Below, in pieces: positions 33,386 through 41,752 of a stretch of 64,000 nucleotides of DNA (positions are counted from its first letter, which is position 1; the number at the start of each line of letters is the position of its first letter). This DNA is from Pyruvatibacter sp. HU-CL02332 (GTDB taxonomy: Bacteria; Pseudomonadota; Alphaproteobacteria; CGMCC-115125). The stretch is from positions 2,023,501 through 2,087,500 of the forward strand of contig NZ_BAABWK010000001.1 in assembly GCF_040362765.1 (NCBI RefSeq), given 5' to 3'. Below the pieces are notes generated by a model that did not search any database, was not told the origin of the DNA, and saw only the letters and a program-made list of their open reading frames with translations. Made by a program: the position numbers and the translations under genes.

Positions 33386-33435
33386 TTTTTGCGGGCATTT
33401 TTGCAGGTTTTCCCGGCTTTTTTGCCCGTCTTTTT
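33386..33435. promoter_or_regulatory. Five phased A/T-tracts upstream of the MaoC gene (likely bent DNA)
   Basis: Plus-strand T-runs of 4-6 bases lie at 33386-33390, 33398-33402, 33408-33411, 33418-33423 and 33431-33435. Centre spacings of about 12, 9.5, 11 and 12.5 bp are close to the helical repeat, which bends DNA. The tracts lie 22-71 bp before the MaoC start. They could be a curved promoter or binding platform for a nucleoid protein. Confidence 0.5.
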
Positions 33436-33548
33436 GAAAAATATCTTTAAGTGTCTACTGCGAGACAGACGCCGCTCTACCTTTGGTACACTCTAGGTGG
33501 CGAACGGTGAGTCGTGGTGACCAGATGTCTCTGCGCTTTCCAGGTTGA

Positions 33549-33740
33549 ATGTCACTTTTGGTGCGTCTCATGACACTTGATGCCAGCATTATTGACCACC
33601 CGGACCGCAAGCCTCAACAGCCGGTGGGACCCGAAGCGCCGTCGCGCGATTGGCCAGCCGGAGTTCTACGTCTTTTGGCGGGCGGCGCCACGCTGGGCAT
33701 TTGGATTGCGATTGCAGTATTGATCTACTCAATCGTCTAG
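33549..33740 (+). CDS. Small single-span membrane protein (63 aa), unknown
   Basis: The product has a hydrophilic N-terminus (DHPDRKPQQPVGPEAPSRDW) and a C-terminal hydrophobic segment (about 42-62, LLAGGATLGIWIAIAVLIY), so it is a tail-anchored or single-span membrane protein. An internal ATG at 33570 is another possible start. No family is recognised. The composition agrees with coding DNA but homologues would be needed to confirm it. Confidence 0.45.
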   Translation: MSLLVRLMTLDASIIDHPDRKPQQPVGPEAPSRDWPAGVLRLLAGGATLGIWIAIAVLIYSIV

Positions 33741-33794
33741 CGGCCCCATTGCCTGTAGGCTCTCCTGAAGTTTTCAGGGTGAGGAGACAGCATC

Positions 33795-34277
33795 ATGGGT
33801 GTCGGCAGATTTCTTGGGCCTCTAAGCATTGGCACGTTGTTGGCGCTTTGGTGCGCGGTCGCCAGCGCCCATGAGCACGCCTCCGCCGCTGAGCCCAAGG
33901 GCGGCGTTCCACTCCCCGCGGCAGACACCACCGTTGTGACACCGCCGGAAGAAATGACCGAAGCAATCCGGGCGGTATTCCCTGAAAGCTATTCACAGTT
34001 CATGACCGTGAGCTATGAGCGTCAGGACGCAGGCACGGGGCGGGACCCGGAAATCTGGCCAAAGGCCGCGAGCTTCCTGGTTCCCGTCAAAGCCTTCGAT
34101 GCGACAATCGCCACCGAGCTGGACAGTCGTGTCGCCGCCCTGATTGGCCGCATGCTCCGCCCCGATGACGCTCACTGTGAGGACGTGTCAGTGGGCGAGC
34201 CTGAGGAGTACGGCTGGATGGCCTGGCCGGACAAACAAGTCCGCAAGATCACCGTCACGTTCAACGTCGCATGCTGA
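33795..34277 (+). CDS. Exported protein, function unknown
   Basis: The 160-residue product begins with a signal peptide (LGPLSIGTLLALWCAVASA, cleavage likely before HEHASA). The mature protein has a His/Ala-rich start, then a compact domain with SYERQDAGTGRDPEIWPKAA and the C-terminal VTFNVAC; two Cys (in DDAHCEDV and the C-terminal residue) could form a disulfide. I do not recognise the family. GAGGAGA precedes the start. It ends 3 bp from the convergent membrane-protein gene. Confidence 0.65.
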   Translation: MGVGRFLGPLSIGTLLALWCAVASAHEHASAAEPKGGVPLPAADTTVVTPPEEMTEAIRAVFPESYSQFMTVSYERQDAGTGRDPEIWPKAASFLVPVKAFDATIATELDSRVAALIGRMLRPDDAHCEDVSVGEPEEYGWMAWPDKQVRKITVTFNVAC

Positions 34278-34280
34278 TGG

Positions 34281-34622
34281 TCAGCCAGCGGAGCGATCAC
34301 CGATGAGCAGTTTGACGGGATCGCCCTTGGCATCCGCAATTGCCCACAGCAGATATGGCGTGAGGAACAGGATGCCCCCTACCTGCGCCAGCGGCATGAG
34401 TAGAATGCCGGCGGTTGAAAATTTGTGACGCCATCCAATCCAGATCGCCGACAGGGTCAGGTAGGCCAGAAAATCCACATTGAACTGGCCTGACCAGTTC
34501 AGGGCGGTGATGTTGCCAACAAACACTTCACTTAAATTCATGCCGGTCTGGCTTGCCGCCGTATATGTCAGCGCGGCAACTGCAATGAAGTAGAAAATGG
34601 CAACGATGCGAAGGACCATCAT
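34281..34622 (-). CDS. Small membrane protein, paralogue of the upstream gene
   Basis: From the ATG at 34622 (behind AGGAAAC) the product has 113 residues with about three membrane segments. It shares the pattern GQFN-x-DF, LS-x2-W-x2-WRH-x-FS and YLLWA-x2-DA-x-GD with the protein encoded at 34657-35004, so these are tandem duplicates. I do not recognise a function. A start at 34694 would overlap the upstream gene and is less likely. Confidence 0.7.
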   Translation of the reverse strand: MMVLRIVAIFYFIAVAALTYTAASQTGMNLSEVFVGNITALNWSGQFNVDFLAYLTLSAIWIGWRHKFSTAGILLMPLAQVGGILFLTPYLLWAIADAKGDPVKLLIGDRSAG

Positions 34623-34656
34623 GGTGCGTTTCCTTGTCGATGTATTTGTTTGAAAG

Positions 34657-35004
34657 CTAGCTGGCAGTGGCACGCTGGCGGCCGAGCATGACAATTCTCA
34701 TATCCCCCTCGGCGTCGTTGAGGGCCCACAGCAGGTAGAGCGGCAAAACGCCCATCCCGCCGAGCACGCCCAACACACCAAGTGCAAGGCCACCTGACGA
34801 GAAGTGATGACGCCACGCCATCCACAGACCGGACAGCAGCAGGAAGCCGAAGAAATCGAGATTGAACTGGCCCGGCCAGGTCATTTGCGCCATGTCGCCA
34901 AAAAAAATCTGAAACAGGCCCATGCCGTGATTGATGACCACGACCAATGTGTAGGCCGCCAGGACCAGCCAGAAGCCGATCAGAAAGAGCCGGAAAGCTG
35001 TCAT
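34657..35004 (-). CDS. Small membrane protein, tandem paralogue
   Basis: The 115-residue product (ATG 35004, five bases behind GGGGGA; a TTG at 35016 is possible) has three to four hydrophobic segments. The middle, MTWPGQFNLDFFGFLLLSG, and the end, YLLWALNDAEGD, are shared with the gene 34 bp downstream. Such proteins are of unknown function. The two are probably one transcript. Confidence 0.7.
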   Translation of the reverse strand: MTAFRLFLIGFWLVLAAYTLVVVINHGMGLFQIFFGDMAQMTWPGQFNLDFFGFLLLSGLWMAWRHHFSSGGLALGVLGVLGGMGVLPLYLLWALNDAEGDMRIVMLGRQRATAS

Positions 35005-35128
35005 CTTGTCCCCCAATCCTCATCCCGCGCCCCTCGTTTTGAACTGCGACGCGGTTGTTGAGATACCCTACCAGTGGAAGGGGGGCAGACAATTACCTCA
35101 TGGGTAATGGCTGGTTCGGGCCCAAGCG

Positions 35129-35608
35129 TCAGTGCTCGCCGAGCACCTTCCACAGGCTGGTGGACTGGCAGATCAATTCGTCGCCCACAAAAAAGTCTGC
35201 AGCGCAGAAAACAACCGCCCGTGTCTTGCGGGTCAGGCGTGTGTGTCCCACCACAAGGTCGCCTTCCTTGGCCGTGCCGGTAAAACTCGTCTGCATGCTG
35301 AGGGTCACACAGGGGCGGCGCTTGGTGGCATTCCATGCGGTGCCGCCAACAATGGCATCCGCGAATGTCATCACCATGCCCGGGTGCAACTTGCCATCTG
35401 CATCCACATGGCGGTCATCTACAACAAAGGCTTCTTTGCGCACGATGCCGTCATTCTCCGCCACTTCGCTGTAGAGCGGACCAACAAAGGCCTCGAACGG
35501 ATCACGCAGCTCCATGGGCTTGAACCCATCGAGATCCTGATCCGGGCGCGGACAGGGCAGGGCAGGGCGTTCATTGTCGCCCTTAAGAGCGTCGCGTGCT
35601 TCAGTCAT
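35129..35608 (-). CDS. PaaI-family hotdog thioesterase
   Basis: The 159-residue protein (ATG 35608) overlaps the preceding gene by 8 bases, which favours translational coupling. It has the PaaI pattern: DPFEAFVGPLY, then GKLHPGMVMTFADAIVGGTAW, and MQTSFTGTAKEGDLVVGHTRLTR. In PaaI-type enzymes the HGG region and a nearby Asp/Glu act in catalysis; here it reads LHPGMVMTFAD, a variant of HGG. It probably hydrolyses acyl- or phenylacetyl-CoA-like thioesters. It is paralogous to the upstream gene. Confidence 0.83.
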   Translation of the reverse strand: MTEARDALKGDNERPALPCPRPDQDLDGFKPMELRDPFEAFVGPLYSEVAENDGIVRKEAFVVDDRHVDADGKLHPGMVMTFADAIVGGTAWNATKRRPCVTLSMQTSFTGTAKEGDLVVGHTRLTRKTRAVVFCAADFFVGDELICQSTSLWKVLGEH

Positions 35609-36014
35609 GGCGCACCACCTTATAGACGCCGGTCGCTGCCATGAGCATGCGAGGCGCGTCTTCGCCCTCGGCTTGCGCCTGCACATCACACGACAAAAAG
35701 ACAACACTGCGCGTCCGGCGCGTGATGAGTGCCGTGGCAGTGACCTTGTCGCCCAACTTGCCCGGGCCTGTGAAATCGCAATTGACTGACAAGGCTTCCA
35801 CAGCCCCGTCGGCCGCTTCCCGCGCGGCACCGGCCAGAACAATGGAGGCAAACGACATCATCATGCCGCCGTGCAGCATGTCGGCCCCGTTCAGGTGCTG
35901 TTGGTCGATGGTGAAGCTCAACGTAAAGGCGTCGTCCGTACCGCTGACGCGTGTGACCGGGCCAACATAGGCCTCAAAACCTTTTGGCTGAGGACTCTCG
36001 AGTGAAGATGTCAT
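35601..36014 (-). CDS. PaaI-family hotdog thioesterase
   Basis: The 137-residue single-hotdog protein carries FEAYVGPVTR, then the catalytic-loop motif ADMLHGGMMMSFASIVLAGAA and VNCDFTGPGKLGDKVTATALITRRT. The canonical HGGMM is intact, unlike in its downstream paralogue, where it is HPGMV. Heterodimer formation between the two is a possibility suggested by their overlap, but is not shown. The substrate is unknown. Confidence 0.85.
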   Translation of the reverse strand: MTSSLESPQPKGFEAYVGPVTRVSGTDDAFTLSFTIDQQHLNGADMLHGGMMMSFASIVLAGAAREAADGAVEALSVNCDFTGPGKLGDKVTATALITRRTRSVVFLSCDVQAQAEGEDAPRMLMAATGVYKVVRHD

Positions 36015-36095
36015 GAGTATGGGTGCCTGCGGGAGTGCGGGGATAAATGATTTCGCGCTCTATGTAGCCCTGCAGTGGCTGGGTTAAAAGGGGGC

Positions 36096-36527
36096 ATGCA
36101 CCAGCACGCCCAGACACTCGCCGTTCGTACACCCGGCTCTGGCCTTTTCGACATCACGTCAAAGGTCGAAGCGGTGGTTTCTCAGTCGGCCATCACAAAT
36201 GGGCTGGCCACACTATTCATCCGCCATACCTCTGCCTCCCTGACCATTCAGGAAAACGCGGACTCGGATGTATTGGTGGATCTGAAAAACTTCTTCGAGC
36301 GCATCGCGCCTTTCACTGACACCTATCAGCACGCGACCGAAGGGCCGGACGATATGCCAGCGCACATCAAGTCAGCCCTTACAGCAACGTCACTGAGCAT
36401 ACCCATCAGCGCAGGCCGTATGGCGCTGGGGACATGGCAGGGCATCTATGTATTTGAACATCGCACCCGCGCCCACGACCGGGACGTGGTTGTCCATGTC
36501 ATGGGCGAGAAATGGCAGCGCCGCTAA
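36096..36527 (+). CDS. YjbQ/UPF0047 family protein
   Basis: The 143-residue protein from ATG 36096 (a GTG at 36075 would add seven residues) shows the family signature: IRHTSASLTIQENADSDVLVDL, then LSIPISAGRMALGTWQGIYVFEHR. UPF0047 proteins form trimers with a metal site and have been linked to thiamine-phosphate synthase side activity. The physiological role remains unclear. It is monocistronic between two minus-strand genes. Confidence 0.9.
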   Translation: MHQHAQTLAVRTPGSGLFDITSKVEAVVSQSAITNGLATLFIRHTSASLTIQENADSDVLVDLKNFFERIAPFTDTYQHATEGPDDMPAHIKSALTATSLSIPISAGRMALGTWQGIYVFEHRTRAHDRDVVVHVMGEKWQRR

Positions 36528-36575
36528 CATGCCGATACGAGGTCGGATGCTTCGGGCCTGAATCAAACGGCCAGT

Positions 36576-37061
36576 CTAGATGTTGAGCGGCGCCATGCTG
36601 ATGGGGCCGATCTCATCAGCGGTGGGCTCCGCTTCACCGATCCAGCGCGCCGGGACACCCATATCAATGAGCGCATCGCGAACCACCTGAGTGCGGGCGT
36701 AAGGCCCGTCTTCTATGCTGAGCGTAACGCGGCTCAGTTCCAGATCCGTGACCTCTTCAGCGATGGCAGCAACCGCCACCTGCGCCGGATCAGTCAGGTC
36801 TGTGGTCCCAGCCGGGAAATAGACCACATAGGAATAGCCAAAGGGCGCGGTCTGACTTTCAGACATCATGCCCATAAGGTCTGCGCGGTCTTCATTGCTC
36901 GGGGCAGCAGCGGTGATGGTCACAGCAGAGGTGACGATGGCCATCTCTTCTGCAGCAGGTACCGCGTGTGTCGTATCAGTCCCGCTGGCAAAAGCGGCCA
37001 TGCCGCCGAGCGTGAAAGCACCCAGACCAATAAGGCTCATAATTCCAATCTGACGGCGCAT
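36576..37061 (-). CDS. Exported protein, function unknown
   Basis: The 161-residue product (ATG 37061, with GGGAGG eight bases ahead) has a signal peptide, MRRQIGIMSLIGLGAFTLGG then FASG. The mature region contains FGYSYVVYFPAGTTDLTDPAQ and LELSRVTLSIEDGPYARTQVVRDAL, then GVPARWIGEAEP. That ending resembles the OmpA-like periplasmic pattern in which a numbered variable is followed by a residue series RT-x2-VRDALI, so it may be a divergent OmpA_C-like domain. This is weak. A 13-bp repeat flanks the gene on both sides. Confidence 0.6.
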   Translation of the reverse strand: MRRQIGIMSLIGLGAFTLGGMAAFASGTDTTHAVPAAEEMAIVTSAVTITAAAPSNEDRADLMGMMSESQTAPFGYSYVVYFPAGTTDLTDPAQVAVAAIAEEVTDLELSRVTLSIEDGPYARTQVVRDALIDMGVPARWIGEAEPTADEIGPISMAPLNI

Positions 37062-37474
37062 GACACAGCCTCCCATTTTGTCGTGTTGGATGTGCCGCAA
37101 ACAGAGTGTCTTGGACCTTCCATCAGGCACTTTCGATGGTGATGAGTCTCGGGCCTGAATCCGGCAGCTGCATGATCTCTCCAAGGTGAACGATTGGTCA
37201 TTTCATGGCTCAAATGCGGCAATGACGCAGGGGCAATCTGCTAATGCGCTGATTCCAATGGGTTATTGAATGTGACCGGGCATGCCCGAATTAACTCTTC
37301 CGGCCCGGCCCTGAACCCCTTATGGTTCGCGCCGACTTGCGGGTTTCAATTTCGTACCCGCTGCCAAACCAATTCCAGTGTGGCCCTGCCACTCTGCGCA
37401 GACTTTTCGCGCGGAACAGCACCCAAGACCCGATAATCAAGGGGCCGGCACAAATTCCAACAAGGAGTGACAGC
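37062..37474. other. 413-bp intergenic region between two divergent genes
   Basis: It must hold promoters for the exported-protein gene (minus) and the thiolase (plus). A plus-strand frame from 37322 joins the thiolase but shows no thiolase-like sequence. I see no operator palindrome of the fad type and no RNA gene. The 13-mer TCGGGCCTGAATC at 37149-37161 also occurs at 36552-36564. Confidence 0.5.
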
Positions 37475-38659
37475 ATGAGAGAAGCAGTCATCGTTTCCAC
37501 TGCCCGTACCGGTCTTGCAAAGTCCGGTCGTGGTGGCTTCAACATGACCCACGGCGCAGCCATGGGTGGCCACGCCCTCAAGCACGCCATCGAGCGCGCC
37601 AACATCGAGCCCGGTGAAGTCGACGACGTCATCATGGGTTGCGGCACGCCTGAAGGCGCAACAGGCCAGAACGTCGGCCGTCTTGCTGCCATCTGGGCCG
37701 GCTGCCCGGTCACCACATCCGGTGTGACCGTCAACCGTTTCTGCTCTTCAGGTCTGCAGACCATCGCCCTGGCCGCTGGCCGTATCGTCAATGACGGTGT
37801 GGACGTGGTTGCTGCCGGTGGCGTTGAATCAATTTCGCTGGTGCAGATGTCCGGCGCAATGAACCTCAACAACATCACCGAAGAAAAGCTGATGGAGAGC
37901 TACCCTGCTCTTTGGATGCCGATGATCGAAACTGCTGACATCGTGGCAGACCGCTACAATGTGAGCCGCGAAGCGCAGGACGAGTATTCTCTCCAGTCGC
38001 AGCAGCGCACAGCAGCCGCTCAGCAGGCTGGCAAGTTCGACGACGAAATCGTGCCAATGAACACGAAGATGAAAGTCGTCAATCGCGAAACCAAGGAAGA
38101 GTCGATTGTTGACTACGTCGTCGACAAGGACGAGTGCAACCGTCCGCAGACAACCCTTGAAGGCCTGAATGGCCTGCCGCCTGTCCGTGGTGAAGGCAAC
38201 TACATCACAGCCGGTAACGCCTCACAGCTTTCCGATGGCGCCTCCATGGTCGTCATGATGGAACGCAAGGAAGCTGAACGTCGTGGCCTCGACATCATGG
38301 GTGCCTTCCGCGGCTTCCAGGTTGCTGGTTGTGAGCCAGACGAAATGGGCATTGGTCCCGTTTTCGCTGTGCCCAAGCTCCTCGACAAGGCTGGCGTCAA
38401 GAAAGACGACATCGACCTTTGGGAACTCAATGAAGCATTTGCGTCCCAGTGCCTCTACAGCCGTGACAAGCTGGAAATCGACAACGACAAGTACAACGTC
38501 AATGGCGGTTCCATCTCCATCGGTCACCCCTTCGGCATGACCGGCGCACGTTGCACCGGCCACCTGATGATCGAAGGCAAGCGTCGTGGCTCTAAGCTCG
38601 GCGTTGTGACCATGTGCATCGGTGGCGGCATGGGTGCTGCCGGCCTGTTCGAAATGTAA
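37475..38659 (+). CDS. Thiolase (acetyl-CoA acyltransferase)
   Basis: The 394-residue thiolase starts at ATG 37475 behind AAGGAG. Catalytic residues are C90 in [10 protein letters not shown]351 in GHPFGMTG and C381 in MCIGGGMG. The end [10 protein letters not shown] is typical. It differs clearly from the fadA-like thiolase at 6003 (for example [20 protein letters not shown] at the N-terminus), so the two probably serve different chain lengths or pathways. A terminator 25 bp downstream makes it monocistronic. Confidence 0.93.
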   Translation: MREAVIVSTARTGLAKSGRGGFNMTHGAAMGGHALKHAIERANIEPGEVDDVIMGCGTPEGATGQNVGRLAAIWAGCPVTTSGVTVNRFCSSGLQTIALAAGRIVNDGVDVVAAGGVESISLVQMSGAMNLNNITEEKLMESYPALWMPMIETADIVADRYNVSREAQDEYSLQSQQRTAAAQQAGKFDDEIVPMNTKMKVVNRETKEESIVDYVVDKDECNRPQTTLEGLNGLPPVRGEGNYITAGNASQLSDGASMVVMMERKEAERRGLDIMGAFRGFQVAGCEPDEMGIGPVFAVPKLLDKAGVKKDDIDLWELNEAFASQCLYSRDKLEIDNDKYNVNGGSISIGHPFGMTGARCTGHLMIEGKRRGSKLGVVTMCIGGGMGAAGLFEM

Positions 38660-38684
38660 TTTCGAGCAGACCTTGCTACAGTTG

Positions 38685-38714
38685 AAAGGCCCGGCAGCAA
38701 TGCCGGGCCTTTTT
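38685..38714 (+). terminator. Rho-independent terminator after the thiolase gene
   Basis: Perfect 12-bp arms (38685-38696 and 38701-38712) around the tetraloop GCAA, followed by a T-run to 38714. The next gene start lies only 8 bp after it. Confidence 0.88.
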
Positions 38715-38721
38715 ATTTGGT

Positions 38722-39636
38722 ATGTTCATAGCCATGCGCATTTTCCTGATTGCCCTTGTCTGCATCTTTGTCGCTCTGACCACAGCCTTTCTGGTCGGTC
38801 GCTATATGATGGCGGCCCGAGAGACGACGCAGCGGGCTGAAGCCCCGCTCGGCCCCTACACCCGCTTCGTTGAAACGCGATCGGGCCGGGTTCACGTCCT
38901 CGACCAAGGTGTGGGACCAGTTGTCCTGCTGATCCACGGCACTGGGCGATCAGTCGCGGACTGGCAGGAAGGCTTGGCGGATCGGCTGTCCGCGACCCAC
39001 CGTGTCATCGCCATGGACTATTACGGACACGGCCTCTCTGACCGGAACCATGGCCTGAGCTATGGTCACGTCCTGTGGACGCAACAGGTTATTGACTTGC
39101 TGGATGCTCTCGGGATCGCCCAGGTTATCCTTGTCGGACATTCGGTCGGCGGCGTCATCGTCTCGCGCGTCGCGGCGGATCACTCCGAGCGCGTGTCCCA
39201 TGTGGTGACGGTCGGAACCGGAATGGCGCTTGATCCGGCACAAATCGTGCCGCTGATCCCAGGCGCTGGAGAAATCGTCATGGGGAGTACGGATATCTTC
39301 GGCGATACTTTCTCCGACGCGCACCGAGAGCGTTTGGAGGTTGCCTATGACATCAAGGGCACGCGCGCCGCGTTGCTGACCTACATCCGCCGCCAATACA
39401 CCATCGACGGACTGCGTTTGCTCTATGGCGTCTACGAAGAGATCAAGGCGCCCGTGCTTCATGTAAGCGGATCTGAGGACGCGTCGATCCCAAACGCAGC
39501 GGCTCGTGCCCTGTCTGAGCGCACCAACGGTAAGTTTGTATCTATTGACGGTATTGGTCACGACGTACATATCGAAGCGCCCGACCAACTGGCTGCCGAG
39601 ATCATTCGATTTGTGGAGGCATACCCCAGTCCATGA
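38722..39636 (+). CDS. Membrane-anchored alpha/beta hydrolase
   Basis: The 304-residue protein has an N-terminal hydrophobic segment (6-28, FLIALVCIFVALTTAFLVG), so it is anchored in the inner membrane or exported. The hydrolase fold shows LLIHGTGRSVADW, DYYGHGLSD, nucleophile elbow GHSVGG with S141, acid in SGSEDASIP and His in GIGHDVH. The start is either ATG 38722 or 38734, and no good ribosome site is visible. The gene follows the thiolase terminator by 8 bp. The MaoC gene overlaps its stop. Confidence 0.85.
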   Translation: MFIAMRIFLIALVCIFVALTTAFLVGRYMMAARETTQRAEAPLGPYTRFVETRSGRVHVLDQGVGPVVLLIHGTGRSVADWQEGLADRLSATHRVIAMDYYGHGLSDRNHGLSYGHVLWTQQVIDLLDALGIAQVILVGHSVGGVIVSRVAADHSERVSHVVTVGTGMALDPAQIVPLIPGAGEIVMGSTDIFGDTFSDAHRERLEVAYDIKGTRAALLTYIRRQYTIDGLRLLYGVYEEIKAPVLHVSGSEDASIPNAAARALSERTNGKFVSIDGIGHDVHIEAPDQLAAEIIRFVEAYPSP

Positions 39637-40082
39637 CCGACATACGATTTTTCGATGATTTTGAACTGGGCGAGCAATGGCCCATCTCTGAAACCTATGA
39701 GATGACGCGCGACGAAATTGTCTCGTTTGCAACCAAGTGGGACCCGCAGCCGTTTCACGTAGATGATGCTGCGGCAAAAAAGTCCGTTTACGGAACACTG
39801 ACGGCTTGCGGCACCCATGTTCAGGCCGTAGTTCTGAAACTTGCACAGGCACTGCCCCACGAAACGGCCGTCATCGGCGCCCTGGGGTATGACGAAGTGC
39901 GTTTTCACAAGGCGGCCTGCCTTGATGACGTTCTCTCGCTCACCATCGAGTGCATCGAAAAACGCCCATCGTCGTCCAAGCCTGACCGCGGCGTCGTCAA
40001 AAACCGCCACACGCTTGTCAATCAGGCGGGCGAGACCGTGTTCTCCCAGACAACAACCCTGCTCATTACGCGCAAAACCTGA
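39633..40082 (+). CDS. MaoC-family dehydratase
   Basis: The 149-residue single-hotdog protein overlaps the hydrolase stop by four bases (ATGA). It contains FDDFELGEQWPISETYEMTRDEI and the catalytic-site pattern FATKWDPQPFHVDDAAA, with D and H in the usual MaoC spacing, then GTHVQAVVLKLAQ. It is probably an (R)-specific enoyl-CoA hydratase or a related dehydratase. It is part of an operon that continues with a VOC gene and an SDR. Confidence 0.87.
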   Translation: MTDIRFFDDFELGEQWPISETYEMTRDEIVSFATKWDPQPFHVDDAAAKKSVYGTLTACGTHVQAVVLKLAQALPHETAVIGALGYDEVRFHKAACLDDVLSLTIECIEKRPSSSKPDRGVVKNRHTLVNQAGETVFSQTTTLLITRKT

Positions 40083-40121
40083 GCGGACATTTGCGCCACT
40101 CACAGCGTTTGGAGACAGCTC

Positions 40122-40484
40122 ATGAGTGACCTCAAAATCAGTGCCTGTCGCATATTCGTTCCGGATGTGGCGGCATCTTTGCCCTTCTACCGAGATCTGC
40201 TGGGCCTGCCCGTGCGCGCCGTCGTCAATGACGACGGGTTTGCGGTGCTTGATGCAGGCATCATGCTGATCCTTGAGCCGGTGGGCGGTGACCCAGACCT
40301 CACCGCGCGATTTACCGGTGTATCCCTTGAAGTGGCCGATATGGACGCCGCCTATCAGGAGCTGCGGGGCAAGGGCGTTGAGTTCACCGATGCCCCTCAC
40401 ACCGCGGACTGGGGCGGCAAGATGGCTCATTTCACGGATCCCGGTGGCAATACGCTGACGATTGTGGAATATCCAAAGCAATAG
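40122..40484 (+). CDS. VOC/glyoxalase family protein
   Basis: The 120-residue single-module VOC protein begins ISACRIFVPDVAASLPFYRDLLGLPVR and ends FTDPGGNTLTIVEYPKQ. The last motif is that of glyoxalase/bleomycin-resistance-type proteins, with a Glu near the end. The first metal-ligand His is not visible in the N-terminal strand (ACRIF), so it may not be a conventional metal enzyme. It is in the hydrolase-MaoC-VOC-SDR operon. Confidence 0.8.
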   Translation: MSDLKISACRIFVPDVAASLPFYRDLLGLPVRAVVNDDGFAVLDAGIMLILEPVGGDPDLTARFTGVSLEVADMDAAYQELRGKGVEFTDAPHTADWGGKMAHFTDPGGNTLTIVEYPKQ

Positions 40485-40523
40485 AAATTCACCGACACTC
40501 GACAAATACAAGGAATGCGAAAC

Positions 40524-41330
40524 ATGGGACGCCTCACAGGAAAACGCGCCATCGTCACCGGAGCCGGGTCAGGCATTGGCCGCGCCGCCTCTCGCCGCTT
40601 TGCAGAAGAAGGCGCAACTGTCCTCGCCGTTGACCTCAACGCGGATGCAGTCGCTGAAACTGTGGTCGGACGAGAGCGCATGACGGCGGAAGTCGGTGAC
40701 GTGTCCAGCGAGGACTACGTGTCCAATTCGGTCCGCGGTTTTGTGGATGCCAATGGCGGTATCGACATTGTGTTCGCCAATGCCGGCATCTCCGGTGGCT
40801 ATGTGCCCCTGCATGAGCAGACGCCCGACTACTGGGAAGACATTCTGCGGATCAATCTCATCGGCCCGTTCCTCTATGTGAAGCACGCCAGCCCCTACAT
40901 GATCGACCAGCACGCGGGCTCCATTATATGTACCGCGTCAGTAGCGGGGATACGCGCCAATGCCGGGGGCAATCCGTACTCTGCGTCCAAGGCGGGCGTC
41001 ATCTCGCTGGTGCAGACGGTGGCTTATGATCTGGCAGGCACGGGCGTGCGTATCAATGCCATCTGCCCCGGCCTCATCGAGACCGGCATGACCAAACCAA
41101 TTTTTGATATGGCCCGCGGCAAAGGCTCTGAAGACCGTATCGGTCAGATCAACCCTTTGAAACGTGCCGGACGCCCCGAAGAGATTTCAAACATGGCGCT
41201 GTTCCTTGCCAGCGATGAAGCATCCTACGTCAACGGCCAGGCATTCCCTGTGGATGGCGGCCTCTCCGGCTCGCACCCCTACGCCATGGGCGGTGGCCAG
41301 CAGCGCGCCTACAACAAAGCGAAAGACTAG
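40524..41330 (+). CDS. Short-chain dehydrogenase/reductase (SDR)
   Basis: The 268-residue classical SDR starts at ATG 40524, eight bases behind AAGGA. Cofactor motif is TGAGSGIG, NADB pattern VFANAGISGG, catalytic Ser is in ICTASVAGI and the Tyr/Lys pair in PYSASKAG. The Asp at the end of the second strand (AVDLNAD) indicates NAD preference. The stop is followed at once by the next gene. The substrate is not evident; a hydroxyacyl or sterol alcohol would suit the operon. Confidence 0.9.
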   Translation: MGRLTGKRAIVTGAGSGIGRAASRRFAEEGATVLAVDLNADAVAETVVGRERMTAEVGDVSSEDYVSNSVRGFVDANGGIDIVFANAGISGGYVPLHEQTPDYWEDILRINLIGPFLYVKHASPYMIDQHAGSIICTASVAGIRANAGGNPYSASKAGVISLVQTVAYDLAGTGVRINAICPGLIETGMTKPIFDMARGKGSEDRIGQINPLKRAGRPEEISNMALFLASDEASYVNGQAFPVDGGLSGSHPYAMGGGQQRAYNKAKD

Positions 41331-41639
41331 ATGACTGGGTTCCGCATCATTTCCGCCATTCTCGGCCTTGCCTTCGCAGGCTCCATCATCTGGGGCTTTG
41401 CAGACGGCAGGTCGGTGGTCCCCTTGATGGAGATCATGCTTGCCGAGCCGTGGGGCGTCGTGACCCTCGCGGACCTCTATCTTGGGTTTGTGCTGGTTGC
41501 CGGCATCATCATCCTGCTGGAACCCAACAGGACGACCGGCATCGCGTGGGGCGCCAGCGTCGTGATCCTCGGCAATGTCATCACCGCCGCATGGATCGTA
41601 TTCCGGCTCCCCGGCGTGCTGGCGCGGCTGCGGGGCTAA
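41331..41639 (+). CDS. Small membrane protein (102 aa), function unknown
   Basis: The start directly follows the SDR stop. The product has about three hydrophobic segments (5-24, 42-66 and 72-92). Family recognition is not possible from memory. It is the last gene of the operon and is followed by two REP-like hairpins. Confidence 0.7.
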   Translation: MTGFRIISAILGLAFAGSIIWGFADGRSVVPLMEIMLAEPWGVVTLADLYLGFVLVAGIIILLEPNRTTGIAWGASVVILGNVITAAWIVFRLPGVLARLRG

Positions 41640-41655
41640 CGCCACCTCCGATAGA

Positions 41656-41737
41656 CCCTTCGGTCAAGCCGAAGGGAGAGCGGTTTAGCGGAATGAGGTC
41701 ACCTGATTCTCGCTTTCCCTCCGGCTTGACCGGAGGG
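41656..41737. repeat. Pair of REP-like palindromes in inverted order
   Basis: Two hairpins lie between convergent genes. One (41656-41676) has arms CCCTTCGG and CCGAAGGG with loop TCAAG; the other (41717-41737) has arms CCCTCCGG and CCGGAGGG with loop CTTGA, the complement of the first loop. Such mirrored pairs are typical of dispersed palindromic elements, and may also act as bidirectional terminators. Confidence 0.6.
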
Positions 41738-41752
41738 CCCATCTGACGGGCC

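Noticed and set aside
38950-40511. Two long minus-strand ORFs (300 and 317 codons) under the hydrolase-MaoC-VOC operon
   Set aside because: Shadows of three recognisable plus-strand genes that overlap as a normal operon.
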